Notes: generated by a model from the letters alone, not told the origin. 64,000 bases of DNA from Cervus elaphus (GCF_910594005.1 NC_057815.1:84925552-84989551), one strand, 5' to 3'; counted from the stretch's first letter, positions 10,939-22,121 are shown. Numbers and translations are program-made.

Positions 10939-10980
10939 TCTTTGTGTGCTTATTCATTCAGTCATGTCTGACTTGCAAAA
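10939..10980 (-). mobile_element. SINE tail fragment (Bov-tA type)
   Basis: About 40 bp, 'tgtgtgcttattcattcag' plus 'tcatgtctgact', equal the reverse of the SINE or BovB 3' terminus, after which similarity stops abruptly. It is probably a heavily 5'-truncated insertion. Confidence 0.6.
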
Positions 10981-11089
10981 AAGTCCTCTATCCGTCAGTA
11001 AGCATAGAATGCAAAAGGAGTGTGGCAGGCAGATCTGATTTATCTCCAGGATTCCTGCCGCTCCCCACTATATGTTCCCTGTATGACCC

Positions 11090-11279
11090 TTTCCCCTTGA
11101 ATGTGGGTGGGATTCAGGAGTACAGTGAGTCACTGCACTTGTGATTATGTTACATTATACATCAAAAGGGGTATTTCAGATGTGACTAAGGTCCTTTATC
11201 AACTGACATTGAGTTAGTAAAAAGTGAGGTTATCCTGTGTGGGCCTGACCTAATCAGATGAGTCCTTAAAAGAAAGAAA
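11090..11279 (+). mobile_element. MLT1-like LTR remnant
   Basis: 'cagatgtgactaaggtcc' and 'gtgggcctgacctaatcag' followed by 'tccttaaaaga' match the middle of MaLR/MLT1-type LTRs. Only part of the LTR is seen. Confidence 0.5.
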
Positions 11280-11491
11280 GTGAAAATGTTAGTTGCTCAG
11301 TTGTGTCTGACTCTTTGCAATCCCATGGACTGTAGCTGGCCAGTCTTCTCTGTCCATGGAATTTTCCAGGCAAGAATACTGGAGTGGATAGCCATTCCCT
11401 TCTCAAGGGGATCTTCCCAACCCAGGGATCAAACACTGGTCTCCTGCATTGCAGGCAGATTCTTTACTATCTGAGCCATCAGGGAAGCCTA
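11280..11491 (-). mobile_element. Bov-tA-type SINE, full length, antisense
   Basis: It runs in reverse from 'ttgctcagttgtgtctgac' to the head 'gagccatcagggaagcc'. The B box carries a change (ggatcaaacactgg instead of ggatcgaaccc). Confidence 0.93.
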
Positions 11492-12487
11492 GTTAATTTA
11501 CTTTGAAATCAGCCTTACCCTTAAATGTTAAGCTACATATATCAACTTGTGAGATACTGCAAAAGCTTCTAGAATAGCAATTCTAAGTCTACCGCCTAGC
11601 TCTTTGGTGTCTAGAGCACTGCCTTTCAATATGAGACCATACCTATCAATGTAAGCTTATCAATCAAGGCCTCAGAATCAGAAGTCTAACTTTGGCAAAA
11701 AGTAGGCTTCTTCAGGAATATGATCAGATTCTATTTATATCACCTACAAAAAAAAATGAAGCATCATGAAAATATTCACATAACGAGAAGAAATATATAT
11801 CTGCATACATATGCAAATATATATGTGTATGGATGTGAATGTACAAATAAACACACACAACATATACATTTATGTGTGTAATATATATTATATATGTGCA
11901 TATATTAGACACACACAGGCATGTTTATATGGCTTAAATAAAGCAAGATTGAGAAAAATAAATGCTGATTTTCCCTTTCATCACTGAGACGTGATTCTCA
12001 TAAGCCCTTTCTTGTGACTGGGCTTTGTCACTGTCTTTCTCTCCTATGGCCCCCATCCCCAACGCCAACCTAATCCTCAATATGAACTTCCATACAGTGA
12101 TGCCAAAGTTAACTTGGGATCCTGAGATAGCTATGTTGGATAGCATATTAGTTTTGCTAAATTTGCAGGTAATTTCTTTTTATGTCTTTTAATTATTGAG
12201 AGGGTTGCCTCTTTTAGCACCTTCTCATTGTATTCTTCACTCAACTTCTAGACTTCATAGCAAAAGACCATGAAGTTCCCCAGGGAGGAGTAACTATTGG
12301 TTTTCTAATCAAACAAGGTCATATGTGATTCAGTTCAGTATCACTCTGGGTAAGAAGCACTCAGCCCTGTGTGTGATGTTAGAAATGAATATGAGGGTGG
12401 TATCTCTGCTAATAGAGGACTAGAGTGACTTCATTTGCTCTGATCAGCTGGAAGCCTCCATTTTTCAAAAGCACTTAATACCAGGAT
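11492..12487. other. Low-repeat sequence with an AT/CA-rich stretch
   Basis: No gene seen. Positions 11790-11925 are a mixed TA/CA simple-sequence stretch. The rest is ordinary non-coding sequence. Confidence 0.5.
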
Positions 12488-13045
12488 ATGTACCCATTTA
12501 TTTATTGTCCACATTTGGTGGCATGTAGGCGCTGGAAGGACCTCAAGTCATCAAATCCCATTGCTTGTTTCTCCCATGGTTCTGCTGGCTACAAAGGAGA
12601 CTGCAACAAGAGAGAGAATGAGTGTCCGTGTGTGTGTATGGGTTCATACGGTGAGTGTTTTCTCTTGCACAGACTTACAGGGAAATACCTATCTGAGATT
12701 AGCTGCTTAGTAAGTCTGTCTACCTATGTGTTTGTTGTTTCTCTCAATTGGATAGAAACTATATGCCCTGGGCATCTCTCTTTTGATAGTTGCATCCTGT
12801 TTGTTTCTTCAAATATTTTATCTAGATGCCATTTTAGTTCTTCAAATATATGCTTCAACTTTGTTTATATCACTGAGAGTTACACCTTGGGCACACATCA
12901 CTCAGTAAGTCTTCCATGTAGCTTGTTCTTTCATATGAGCACAATGTACCCTGATGAAGGACTCGGGGGAGCCTATGTCTTAAAAATACCCCCTGTAAAT
13001 GGATTGCCTGCATTCACTGCTTACACTGGGACCCACAAAAGGTGA
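12488..13045 (+). other. Longest non-repeat open frame (185 codons), probably not a gene
   Basis: An open frame from an ATG at 12488. The translation is rich in Ser, Cys, Tyr and Phe and has no domain, transmembrane pattern or family that I recognise. Part of the DNA near 12530-12570 (gctggaaggacctcaag) resembles an ancient dispersed repeat, which argues against a conserved exon. No splice structure, promoter or poly(A) signal is evident. A frame of this length is near what chance gives in 64 kb read in six frames. Confidence 0.1.
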
Positions 13046-13092
13046 AAAACTATAGACCTAATTCATGTGGGATTTTTGACATGAGGACTATG

Positions 13093-13260
13093 TCTTAGTT
13101 CTGTGGGTGGCTATAACAAAATATAGACTGGGTGGCTTAGAAACAACAGATGTTTATTCCCACAGTTCTGGGGGTTGAACATCTGAGATCAAAGTGCTAG
13201 CATTATCAGAAGGCAGGAAATGGATAAGCTTGCTTTTACTGATGTTTCCCTGAGCATTAT
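13093..13260 (-). mobile_element. MLT1-type LTR end, antisense
   Basis: 'gtggctataacaaaata', 'gactgggtggcttagaaac' and 'cccacagttctgggggttg' are the reverse of the 3' end of MaLR/MLT1 LTRs. The remainder of the LTR is not recognisable. Confidence 0.7.
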
Positions 13261-13489
13261 GTATATATTTTTCTTCTTTGTCAGAGATTGACGTCTTGTG
13301 ATGTCAATTGACACTTTACACATGAACTTTAAAGTATATGTAATGTTCAGCATTAACAGTTTACTTGAAAAACACTAAGATATGAATGGATTCTACCCAA
13401 TTAAATCATAAGAAAAAAATGAATAAAAATCTGGAGCATGGAATTATTGTTTTAGCCTGGCTGTCTTTCATTTTGGCTCCTGTTTTGCT

Positions 13490-14522
13490 TCCAGTTTTAT
13501 TGACATATAGCATGGTATAAGCTTAAGGTGTATAGCATAGTAATTTGTGCATACATCATGAAATGATCACCGCAATAAATTTAGTGAACATCCATCATCT
13601 CATATAGTTAGAAGATAAAAGAAATAGGAATTTTTTTTTTCCTGTGAGGAGAATAGTTAGAATTTATACTCTTAGCAGCTTTCACACATAACATACAGCA
13701 GTGTTAATTCTATACATCAGGTTTTTTTTTTTTTCCCCCCATTTATTTTTATTAGTTGGAGGCTAATTACTTTACTCAGGGCTGGTGCACTGGGAAGACC
13801 CGGAGGGATAGGGTGGAGAGGGAGGTGGGAGGGGGGATCGGGAAGGGGAATACATGTAAATCCATGGCGGATTCATGTCAATGTATACATAAGGTTTTGC
13901 ATTGGATCCTTGGTACTTCTTTATCTTATAATTTGAAGTTTGTGCTTTTGGACGACCTTCATCCAGTTTCCCCTCCCTGCAACCCCTGCCTCTAGTAATC
14001 ACAAATCTATTTTTTCTATGACTTTTTGTTTTTGAAAATAATTGACCTACAATGTTATGTTACCTCTTGGTGTACAACATAGTGATTCAATATTTCTATA
14101 CATTTCAAAATGATCACCATGATAAATCTAGTTATGGTATATCACCTTACAAAGATATTACACAATTGACTATATCACTACTGTCTACACTTCATATGGA
14201 TGACTCATTTATTTTATAACAGGAAGTTATATCTCTTAATCTATCTCACGTGTTATTCTTCTCATCCAGCCTCCTCCCATATGGCAACTACTTGTTCGTT
14301 CTTGTTCTGTCTCTATGACTAAGGTTCTATTTTGTTATGTTGATTCATTTGCTTCATCTTTTAGATTCCACATATAAATGAAAGCATATGGAATTTGTTT
14401 TTTGCTGTCTGATATTTAACTTAGCATAATACTCTATAGGTCCATTCACATTGTCGCAAATGGCAAGATCTCATTTTTGAGGGCTGAATAATATCTCACT
14501 GTGTATATGTATACACCAGGAG
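13490..14522 (-). mobile_element. Old L1 3' UTR, antisense, with a nested L1 insertion
   Basis: 'tttattgacatatagcat', 'aaatgatcaccgcaataaat', 'tagattccacatataaatga' and 'taacttagcataatac' mark an antisense L1M 3' UTR. It is interrupted at 13721-13883 by a younger L1 fragment, then continues without loss. It ends where a SINE begins. No ORF2 is present in this part. Confidence 0.8.
13721..13883. mobile_element. Young ruminant L1 tail with 5' inversion (twin priming)
   Basis: The left part is the reverse of the ruminant L1 3' end: poly(T), then 'attagttggaggctaatta'. The right part is the sense strand of the sequence just upstream in L1 (ggctggtgcactgggaag .. tggcggattcatgtcaatg). Such head-to-tail inversion is the signature of twin priming. 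'tatacatcaggtttt' on the left and 'tatacataaggtttt' on the right are the target duplication. Confidence 0.85.
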
Positions 14523-14720
14523 CTAATTCCCTGGTAGCTCAATTGGTTAAAAAAAAATCTGCCTGCAGTGCAGGAGACCCGGGTTAGGGAAGAGCCCCTG
14601 GAGAAAGAAATGGCAACCCACTCCAGTATTTTTGCCTGGAAAATCCCATGGACAGAGGAGCCTGGCGGGCTACAGTCCATGGGGTCGCAAGAGTCAGACA
14701 CGACTCAGCAACAAAACCAC
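14523..14720 (+). mobile_element. Bov-tA-type SINE
   Basis: The head (ccctggtagctcaattgg), the body 'cccatggacagaggagcctg' and the 3' end 'agtcagacacgactcagc' are present. An A9 run has expanded between A and B boxes, spoiling the promoter spacing. Confidence 0.9.
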
Positions 14721-14744
14721 CACTAACATAGTGTCGCAGCTGCA

Positions 14745-15180
14745 GAATCTCCTGATGGAGTTTACGTTTCAGGGCAGCAGGTGGACAAACTAAGACCTAT
14801 AAACTATGTAGTCAGTCACAGAGAGGTAAGGTCCACAGAGAACAGTTTAGAGCAAGGAAGGTGGGTGGAGGGCATGGGCAAGGGCAGTGTTATATTTATG
14901 GGTGCTCAGGAAGGTTTGATGAACTCTCAGTATTTAACGATGGACCTGAAAGAGGTGAGGAAATAAATCTCTCATGAGATAGCTCCAAGTTATGTCAATC
15001 ACATCACAGTTTATGTGATGTGCACGCTCTAGCATGGGACCCAAGCTGGGCTAAATTGCCGTCAAAAATAACTTTTCTTAACACTAATATACAAACAAGC
15101 TGTTGGTAGTGGCCTTGGCTAACGTTTTGGAAGAATGTGCCTAAGAATGACAAAAGAAATCAAAATCAAGCTCAAGACTC
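14745..15180 (-). mobile_element. Probable L2 remnant, antisense
   Basis: 'gatggagtttacgtttcag', 'gtgctcaggaaggtttgat' and 'acctgaaagaggtgagg' follow the order of reversed L2 3'-half sequence. It is strongly diverged and the right border is uncertain. Confidence 0.45.
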
Positions 15181-15209
15181 TCTACCCAGTCCTGACTAGA
15201 GATTTCTTA

Positions 15210-15780
15210 AAATTATTAGTTTTCTCCACACTAGTTTGAACAAGTTCTATCACATACAAATGGAATAGTCATGTCTTACATGTCTATTTATTATTAAAGA
15301 AAATGTAAAAATGTTATATGTGTGTCACATTTTCTTTATCCAAGCACTTAAATTGCTTCCATAACTTGGCTATTGTAAATAGTGCTGCAGTAAATATGAT
15401 TGCAGATATCTCTTCAAGATCCTGGTTTTATTTCCTTTGGATGTCTATCCAGAAGTGAGGTTGCTGGATTGTATGGTAGCTCTATTTTTAATTTTTGAGG
15501 AACCTCTGTATTGTTTTTCATAAAGTGAAGTCACTCAGTCGTGTCCAACTCTTTGCAACCCCATGGATTGTAGCCTACCAGGCTTCTCCGTCCATGGGAT
15601 TTTTCAGGCAAGGGTAACGGAGTGGGTTGCCATTTTCTTCTCCAGGGGATCGTCCCGACCCAGGGATCGAACCCAAGTCTCCAGCACTGCAGGCAGAAGC
15701 TTTACCGTCTGAGCCACTAGGGAAGCCCCTAGTGTTTTTCATAAAGCCTCTACCAATTTCCATTCCACCAATGGAAATTT
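15210..15780 (-). mobile_element. L1 3' UTR / ORF2-end fragment, antisense, split by a SINE
   Basis: 'cacattttctttatcc', 'ttggctattgtaaatagtgc' and 'ctatccagaagtgaggttgc' are reversed L1. It stops at 15525 for a SINE and resumes at 15734 with 'cataaagcctctaccaat'. Confidence 0.8.
15526..15733 (-). mobile_element. Bov-tA-type SINE with 13-bp duplication, antisense
   Basis: The direct repeat GTTTTTCATAAAG lies at 15513-15525 and 15734-15746, so both borders are exact. The B box is intact in reverse (gggatcgaaccc). It is one of the better preserved SINEs here. Confidence 0.95.
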
Positions 15781-16137
15781 GTTGAGTAGATCTTGAGTGT
15801 TCTCATCACCCCCCCACACACAGTATTTATACAGAAAATATAAAACACTAATGTTGCTTAATTTGTGAAGTCTACAATTCTAGCCCCCTAATACTTAAGA
15901 AACAAGCACAGATACAACACTTACTTAATTCTGAGTGAATTCCACCCAGATATATTGCTCCTAATTGCCTCTTCTACTCTGACACTATAATCTGGTAGTC
16001 ATGCTGATATCTATGTCATTGCTATGTTTCTATAAATATCCTACTTCTTCTACTAAAACACACTGCAGTTAAGAGAGACAAATAAATGGAAGTGATAAAT
16101 TCTTGGTACACATATAAAGGTATGTACTCCAACTCCT
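15781..16137. other. Unassigned AT-rich sequence
   Basis: No gene or recognised repeat. A C7 run followed by (CA)4 is at about 15810-15821. Confidence 0.5.
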
Positions 16138-16357
16138 GGGCTTCCCAAATGGCACTAGTGGTAAAGAACCCACCTGCCAATGCAAGAGACATAAGAGACA
16201 TGGGTTCAATCCCTGGGTCAAGAAGTTCCTTTGGAGGAGGGCATGGCAACCTACTCCAGTATTCTTGCCTGGAGAATCCCATGGACCAGAGCCTGGCGGG
16301 CTGCAGTCCACAGGGTCACAAAGAGTCAGACATGACTGAAGCAACTCAGCACGCGTG
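16138..16357 (+). mobile_element. Bov-tA-type SINE, 'agagacataagagacatggg' subtype
   Basis: It has the longer head with the duplicated 'aagagacat' segment seen in one SINE subtype, then the body and 'gactgaagcaactcagcacg' end. The final 'cacgcgtgtatac' is the usual tail. The next 290 bp carry nothing I recognise. Confidence 0.9.
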
Positions 16358-16647
16358 TATACATTCCAGCTCTAAGGCAAGTTGTTTACTGAGTGTCCAC
16401 AACATACTACTCATTCTGAAGACCATCACATTTAAAGCAGCTTATTCTAGAGGTCTGCAGGTGATACTAAGTGGTATGTGCAGGAGTTGGGAGCTGACAT
16501 GTCTTTGAATGGTGAGACTTCTAGGTCCTGAAGAGAACGGCTCCAGAATGGCCAAACTTTGATAAAAGGGTAAAAGTAAGGATTATTCAGGGTGAGAAGC
16601 AAAAAATTATTCTATACACTGGAAAGAAAAGTTCAAAAGTTCAAACA

Positions 16648-16742
16648 GATTTTTTAAAAAAATTTAACTAATTTATTTATTTAAATTAGAGGCTAATTAT
16701 TTTACTATATTGTGGTGGTTTTTGTCATATATTGACATGGAC
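16648..16742 (-). mobile_element. Ruminant L1 3' end, extremely 5'-truncated, antisense
   Basis: A T/A-rich start, then 'attagaggctaattatttta' and 'gtggtttttgtcatatattg', which is the reverse of the last ~95 bp of ruminant L1. Confidence 0.8.
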
Positions 16743-18942
16743 AAAGGGCTTTTCTAAGATAGAAAACTAAAAAGGAAAGGAGTGATATTTAAAGACAATG
16801 AAGTGAAATCTACTAACTAGTTTCTTCCAGAATGATTCAATATGATTTAGCATTTATAAAAAGTGGGGCACATATTTAAAATTATTCTGAATAACTGGAT
16901 ATAAGAAAGATTTCCACTTTATGATTGTATTGATTTAAATATCTCTTTGAACATAAGACAGGAAAAGAGGAGAGAAAAATAATCTTAGGGAGAAAAAGGG
17001 AAGAGAACCATTCTCCTAAAAGAGGTATTTTATTTTCCCTCCTAATCTGTAGGAGAGATAGTAACTTCAAAAAGCCCCTTAGCTTAAGCTCAGAGAACAT
17101 ACTGCTCTTCCCAGTGGGGTTTGCAAATTCAGATCAGCAATTATTACTATTAAGTAATCACCCCATTAAATATTTCATCAAGGAGTTGGTTGCTGTGCCC
17201 ATCTGTCTTGTCCATTTTCAATTACAGTGGCCATAATTCTTTTATGGGGAGGTTCATGTAACTTTTCAATTTGCCTTAAATTTTTCTCCTGTAAAATGGA
17301 AATTTTATGGGATTTCCATAGGATACAACTGATAGTAGAGATTGAAATTCTGTCCCTTTATTCTTTCTCATTTTTAAAGTCAGGGCCATTTCACCTACAT
17401 AGAAAATGTTAAGAAAAGGGGTATCAGACAAGACAGGCAATTATGCTGGTATTTCTATCTGCCTTTCTGATCTGTAGTAAATCATTCAGTGACAATTAAA
17501 CTGTCAAACTGCCCCCTCACACAAACTGACCAGCTTAAAGATTAGAAGTTTCTCCTTGATTAGGGAAAATCCACTGGAAAACAAACAATGAGTAAATCAA
17601 ACACAAAGGAACCTTAGCTTCAAGTGCTGCTTTGCAAGGAGACAGAGAGGCCTTGGAGACCCACACCCACTCCTCAACTGGCATATGTCCCATCCACTGT
17701 TTCTTACTTCCTTAGTAAACTGAAGTCAAAGCAACCTTGAACTAGTCCAGATCATCATTCTCAATGGAAATGTTGATGAGGTTTTAGGATCTAGCCAACA
17801 TATCAGAATCTTCCATTTTTCTTTTTTTGTAAAATGTAAACAACATTCATCTAATGGATTTCTCCATGTTTGGAATTCTAAGCATATGAATTCTTTTCAC
17901 ACTCAATGACATTTCACACATAGCATTTTTTTTTTCCCAACATGGGGCATTGAAAGTTTAAAGACTTAAGAGTTTAGTGTGCTGGAAGTGTTCACTATGT
18001 GGATAAAAAGAGTCAGGAATGACAGGGAGACCAGTACACAGCAAAGAGGAATAAAGGGAGTCCTCAAGAAGGTCCTTGGAGAAACACCTGGAATATAATC
18101 CCCTTAGGTATAAATCTAGTGACCATGCAAGCCTAATGCTTCAGAGACAATTAGAAGGCCTGGGGAATGCTTTCCAGAGGCACACTAGCCTAGAGGCCAG
18201 GAAATGGTGGTATTTTTGTGTTACGGTTTGCTAATGAAATCTGTCCAGACTAATAGGAAAGGGAAAAAAGACTCTAGACAGCTTTTTAAAATGAAGATTA
18301 GTTGTCCTGCTAAATACTTGAGAAAAAAATTAGAGCCTATTTTGCATGAATTGTTAACTTCTAAAAAGAAATGGATGAAGACCAAAATAACTCAATAGAG
18401 ATTGTTCTCGTTTAAAGAACTCAAGAGAAAAATAAAATGGAAAGGAGAGAGCAGAGAGTAGACACAGGCAATGGAACTCCAAGTCTCTGACAGAGTCTAT
18501 GTTTTATAACTCTGTTTATCAGCAGCTTGGGTGGGATCACTGCAGAAAGCGGTCTCAGATAGCACATAATTTATTACAAAGTTTAATTTCTACCTCCCTC
18601 AGGAGCGTGGGGTTTTATCTCTGGAATATCAGCAGTGGGAGGATTCATATTAACTAGAGAAGCAGCGAGGGCTGGTTGATAATTTTAAAGCCTTTAGACA
18701 ATGCTACATAGCCCCAGGCCCTGGATCTGCAGTAATGGACATTCTAATAACCGATGCTCATCATTTCATTAATTGCTTACTGTGAGTGAAGTATGTTAGA
18801 GGTGACTCTTCTTTCTTGTTGGGAGATGAAGTTATCTTTTATGCTGGAGAAACCCATCTCCTGTGATGATTCAGAAAACCTGGACTTAACTTTCAGAGTT
18901 TCTGAAAATGCCCAAATCCCTCTTAACATATATTTTCAATGC
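16743..18942. other. 2.2-kb repeat-poor island, no gene seen
   Basis: The longest stretch without a recognisable transposon. No exon-like frame: the longest are about 60-70 codons. Sub-segments 17110-17260, 17460-17650 and 18540-18780 have balanced composition and several ATTA/homeodomain-like strings (for example caattattac and tcattaattgc), as in conserved non-coding elements. Conservation cannot be judged from one sequence. Confidence 0.4.
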
Positions 18943-19150
18943 GCTTTGCTTAGTTGCTCAGTCATGTCCGACTCTCTGCAGCCCCATGGACTGTGGCCCA
19001 CCAGGCTCTTCTGTCCATGGAATTTTCCAGGCAGGAATAGTGGAACAGGTTGCCATTTCCTACTCCAGGGATCTTCCCGACTCAGGGATCGAACCCACGT
19101 CTCCTCCATTGGCAGGCAGATTCTTTACCACTGAGCCACCTGCGAAGCCT
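18943..19150 (-). mobile_element. Bov-tA-type SINE, full length, antisense
   Basis: It runs in reverse from 'cttagttgctcagtcatg' to the head 'gagccacctgcgaagcc', with an intact reversed B box (gggatcgaaccc). Confidence 0.93.
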
Positions 19151-19288
19151 CACATTCTCAATAGGCAGAGAGAAATGCAGAAGAAAGATCAGAGACTGAA
19201 CTGACCATTTGCTTAGTGGAGTTCTTATACAGCTAAGATGCCAAGGGAAAGTGTGTAACGAAACCATTGTCCTGTCTCAGGTCCTATC

Positions 19289-19800
19289 AGTTCAGTTCAG
19301 TCACTCAGTCATGTCTGACTCTTTGCAACCCCATGGGCTGCAGCACGCCAGGCCTCCCTGTCCATCACCAACCCCCAGAGTTTACTCAAACTCATGTCCA
19401 TTGAGCCAGAGATGCCACCCAACCGTCTCATCCTCTGTTGTCCCCTTCAATCATTCCCAGCATAAGGGTCTTTTCAAATGAGTCAGTTCTTTGCATCAGG
19501 TGGCCAAAGTATTGGAGTTTCGGCTTCAGCATCAGTCCTTCCAATGAACACCCAGGACTTATCTCCTTTAGGATGGACTGGTTGGATCTCCTTGCAGTCC
19601 AAGGGACTCTCAAGAGTCTTCTCCAACACCACAGTTCAAAAGCATCAATTCTTCAGCACTCAGTTTTCTTTGTAGGCCAACTCTCACATCCATACATGAC
19701 CAGTGGAAAAACCATAGCTTTGACTAGACAGACCTTTGTTGGCAAAGTAATGTCTCTGCTTCTTAATATGCTGCCTAGGTTGGTCAAAACTTTTCTTCCA
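19289..19800 (-). mobile_element. BovB LINE 3' fragment, 0.5 kb, antisense
   Basis: The tail 'agttcagttcagtcactc' is on the left and the truncation at 'caaaacttttcttcca' on the right. It covers only the C-terminal domain. It sits against the start of an ancient L2. Confidence 0.92.
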
Positions 19801-19805
19801 TCTGT

Positions 19806-20133
19806 ATTTAACTAGCGAAACAGGTCCCTGAATCCAATGCCTTCTCTTTCCCTCCATGGACATCACTCCAGTCTTGTGCAATCAACATTCCTTGCCTGGA
19901 TAAGGTCCTGATTGATCTCACTTCTTTCCTTCTTATTCTCCCTAAAGTCTCTTTTCTATACAGCAGCTAAGTAAATCTGATCACTTCACTTACCTGCTCA
20001 AAAGTAACTAGTAACTTTATTTCACACTAATATATCCAGACTTTTGCCATGGTCCACAAAATTCTACATAATGTGGCTCCTGGTTCTTGGTTACTCCTCT
20101 GAAATCATGTTTTACCTCCTGTAATCAGTCAGA
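19806..20133 (+). mobile_element. Ancient L2, 5' segment
   Basis: 'agtaaatctgatcacttcac', 'tgctcaaaagtaac' and 'catggtccacaaaattctac' match L2 near its 3' end in sense. The copy continues at 22053-22121 and 22465-22735, after an L1-BovB insertion and a SINE. The closing part there (cactcaggaaataattgatt) is the L2 terminus. Confidence 0.7.
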
Positions 20134-20829
20134 TGAGTCTTCCAGAAACTCTTCCAGAAAATTGCAGAGGAAGGTAAAATCTCAAACTCATTCTATGAGG
20201 CCACCATCACCCTAACACCAAAACCAGACAAAGACGCCACTAAAAAGAAAACTACAGGCCAATACCACTGATGAACATAGATGCAAAAATCTTTAATAAA
20301 ATTCTAGCAAACAGAATCCAACAACATATTAAAAAGATCATACATCATGACCAAGTGGGCTTTATCCCAGGGATGCAAGGATTCTTCAATAGTCGCAAAT
20401 CAATCAATGTGATACACCACATTAACAAGTTGAAAGATAAAAACTATATGATTATCTTAATAGATGCAGAGAAATCCTTTGACAAAATTCAACACCCATT
20501 TATGATAAAAACTCTCCAGAAAGCAGGCACAGAAGGAACATAACTCAACATAATAAAAGCCATATTCAAACAAACCCACAGCAAACATTATCCTCAATGG
20601 AGAAAAATTGAAAGCATTTCCTCTAAAATCAGGAACAAGGCAAGGGTTCCCACTCTCACCACTAATATTCAACATAGTTTTGGAAGTTTTAGCCCACAGC
20701 AATCAAAGAAAAGAAATAAAAGGAATCCAGACTGGAAAAGAAGAAGTAAAACTGGCACTGTTTGCAGATGACATGATCCTCTACATAGAAAACCCTAAAG
20801 ACTCCACCAGAAAATTACTAGAGCTAATC
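20134..20829 (+). mobile_element. L1 ORF2 internal fragment, 5' half of an L1-BovB chimera
   Basis: It reads L1 ORF2 reverse transcriptase in sense: 'SRKSINVIHHINK', 'ILIDAEKSFDKIQHPF', 'GTRQGFPLSPLIFN' and 'LFADDMILYIENPK', catalytic FADD at about 20761-20772. Frames break once near 20540. It has no L1 3' UTR or poly(A): similarity passes straight into BovB at about 20829. Its left border coincides with the target duplication AATCAGTCAGA at 20123-20133. Confidence 0.9.
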
Positions 20830-20959
20830 AGCAATACGTGAACTGTGAACTTCCAGATATTCAAGCTGGTTTTAGAAAAGGCAGAGATCAAATTGCCAAC
20901 ATCCTCTGGATCATCGAAAAAGCAAGAGAGTTCCAGAAAAAACATCTATTTCAGCTTTA

Positions 20960-21529
20960 TTGACTATGCCAAAGCCTTTGACTGTGTGGCTCACAAAAAA
21001 CTGGAAAATTCTGAAAGAGATGGGAATACCAGACCACCTGACCTGCCTCTTGAGAAACCTATATGCAGGTCAGGAAGCAACAGTTAGAACTGGACATGGA
21101 ACAACAGACTGGTTCCAAATAGGAAAAGGAGTACGTCAAGGCTGTATATTGTCACCCTGCTTATTTAACTCATATGCAGAGTATATCATGAGAAACTCCG
21201 GGCTGGAAGAAGCACAAACTGGAATCAAGATTGCCGGGAGAAATATCAATAATCTCACATATGCAGATGACACCACCCTTATGGCAGAAAGTGAAGAGGA
21301 ACTAAAAAGCCTCTTGAGGAAAGTGAAAGAGGAGAGTGAAAAAGTTGGCTTAAAGCTCAACATTCAGAAAACTAAGATCATGGCATCTGGTCCCATCACC
21401 TCATGGGAAATAGATGGGGAGACAGTGGAAACAGTGTCAGACTTTATTTTTTGGGCTCCAAAATCATTGCAGATGGTGATTGCAGCCATGAAATTAAAAG
21501 ATGCTTACTCCTTGGAAGGAAAGTTATGA
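20960..21529 (+). pseudogene. BovB reverse transcriptase core fragment in the chimera
   Basis: A 189-codon frame with 'MGIPDHLTCLLRNLYAGQ', 'DWFQIGKGVRQGCILSPC' and the catalytic YADD at 21260-21271. The start Met is not the native reading; frame is entered after an upstream shift. After 'VSDFIF' an indel moves the reading, and the C-terminal domain continues in another frame at 21403-21888, ending with 'GGRRRRG'. Confidence 0.9.
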
Positions 21530-21888
21530 CCAACCTAGATAGCATATTAAAAAGCAGAGACATTACTTTGCCAACAAAGGTCCGTCTGGTCAAGGCTATA
21601 GTTTTTCCAGTGGTCATGTATGGATGTGAGAGTTGGACTGTGAAGAAAGCTGAGTGCCAAAAAATTGATGCTTTTGAACTGTGGTGTTGGAGAAGACTCT
21701 TGAGAGTCCCTTGGACTGCAAGGAGATCCAACCAGTCCATCCTAAAGGAGATAAGTCCTGGGTGTTCATTGGAAGGACTGATGCTGAAGCTGAAACTCCA
21801 ATACTTTGGCCACCTGATGCGAAGAACTGACTCACTGGAAAAGATCCTGATGCTGGGAGCGATTGGAGGCAGGAGGAGAAGGGGATGA
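21403..21888 (+). pseudogene. BovB C-terminal domain fragment in the chimera
   Basis: A 161-codon frame overlapping the previous one. It contains 'GCESWTVKKAECQ', 'FELWCWRRLLRVPW' and 'EISPGCSLEGLMLKLKLQY'. Together the two frames cover nearly all BovB protein downstream of reverse transcriptase motif A, with a single indel between them. Confidence 0.9.
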
Positions 21889-22121
21889 CAGAGGATGAGA
21901 TGGCTGGATGGCATCACCGACTCGATGGACATGAGTTTGAGTAAACTCTGGGAGTTTGTGATGGACAGGGCGACCTGGTGTGCTGCAATTCATGGGGTTG
22001 CAAAGAGTCAGACACGACTGAGCGACTGAACTGACTGACTGAATCAGTCAGACTGGGCTTCTGCTTATCACACAAGTTTCTGTTTGGAGTAATGATACTT
22101 ATTTCTGTCTATACCTAGAAT

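Larger units (their letters stand above)
20830..22041 (+). mobile_element. BovB 3' part of the L1-BovB chimera
   Basis: It starts inside the BovB reverse transcriptase region (cagcaatacgtgaactgtg) and runs to the 3' tail (gagcgactgaactgactgac). The second copy of AATCAGTCAGA follows at 22042-22052. Since no duplication lies at the L1/BovB junction, the two parts appear to have inserted as one molecule. Confidence 0.92.

Noticed and set aside
15526..15733. tRNA gene, from the tRNA-like SINE head
   Set aside because: The head is part of a SINE with a duplication, and it lacks a full cloverleaf.
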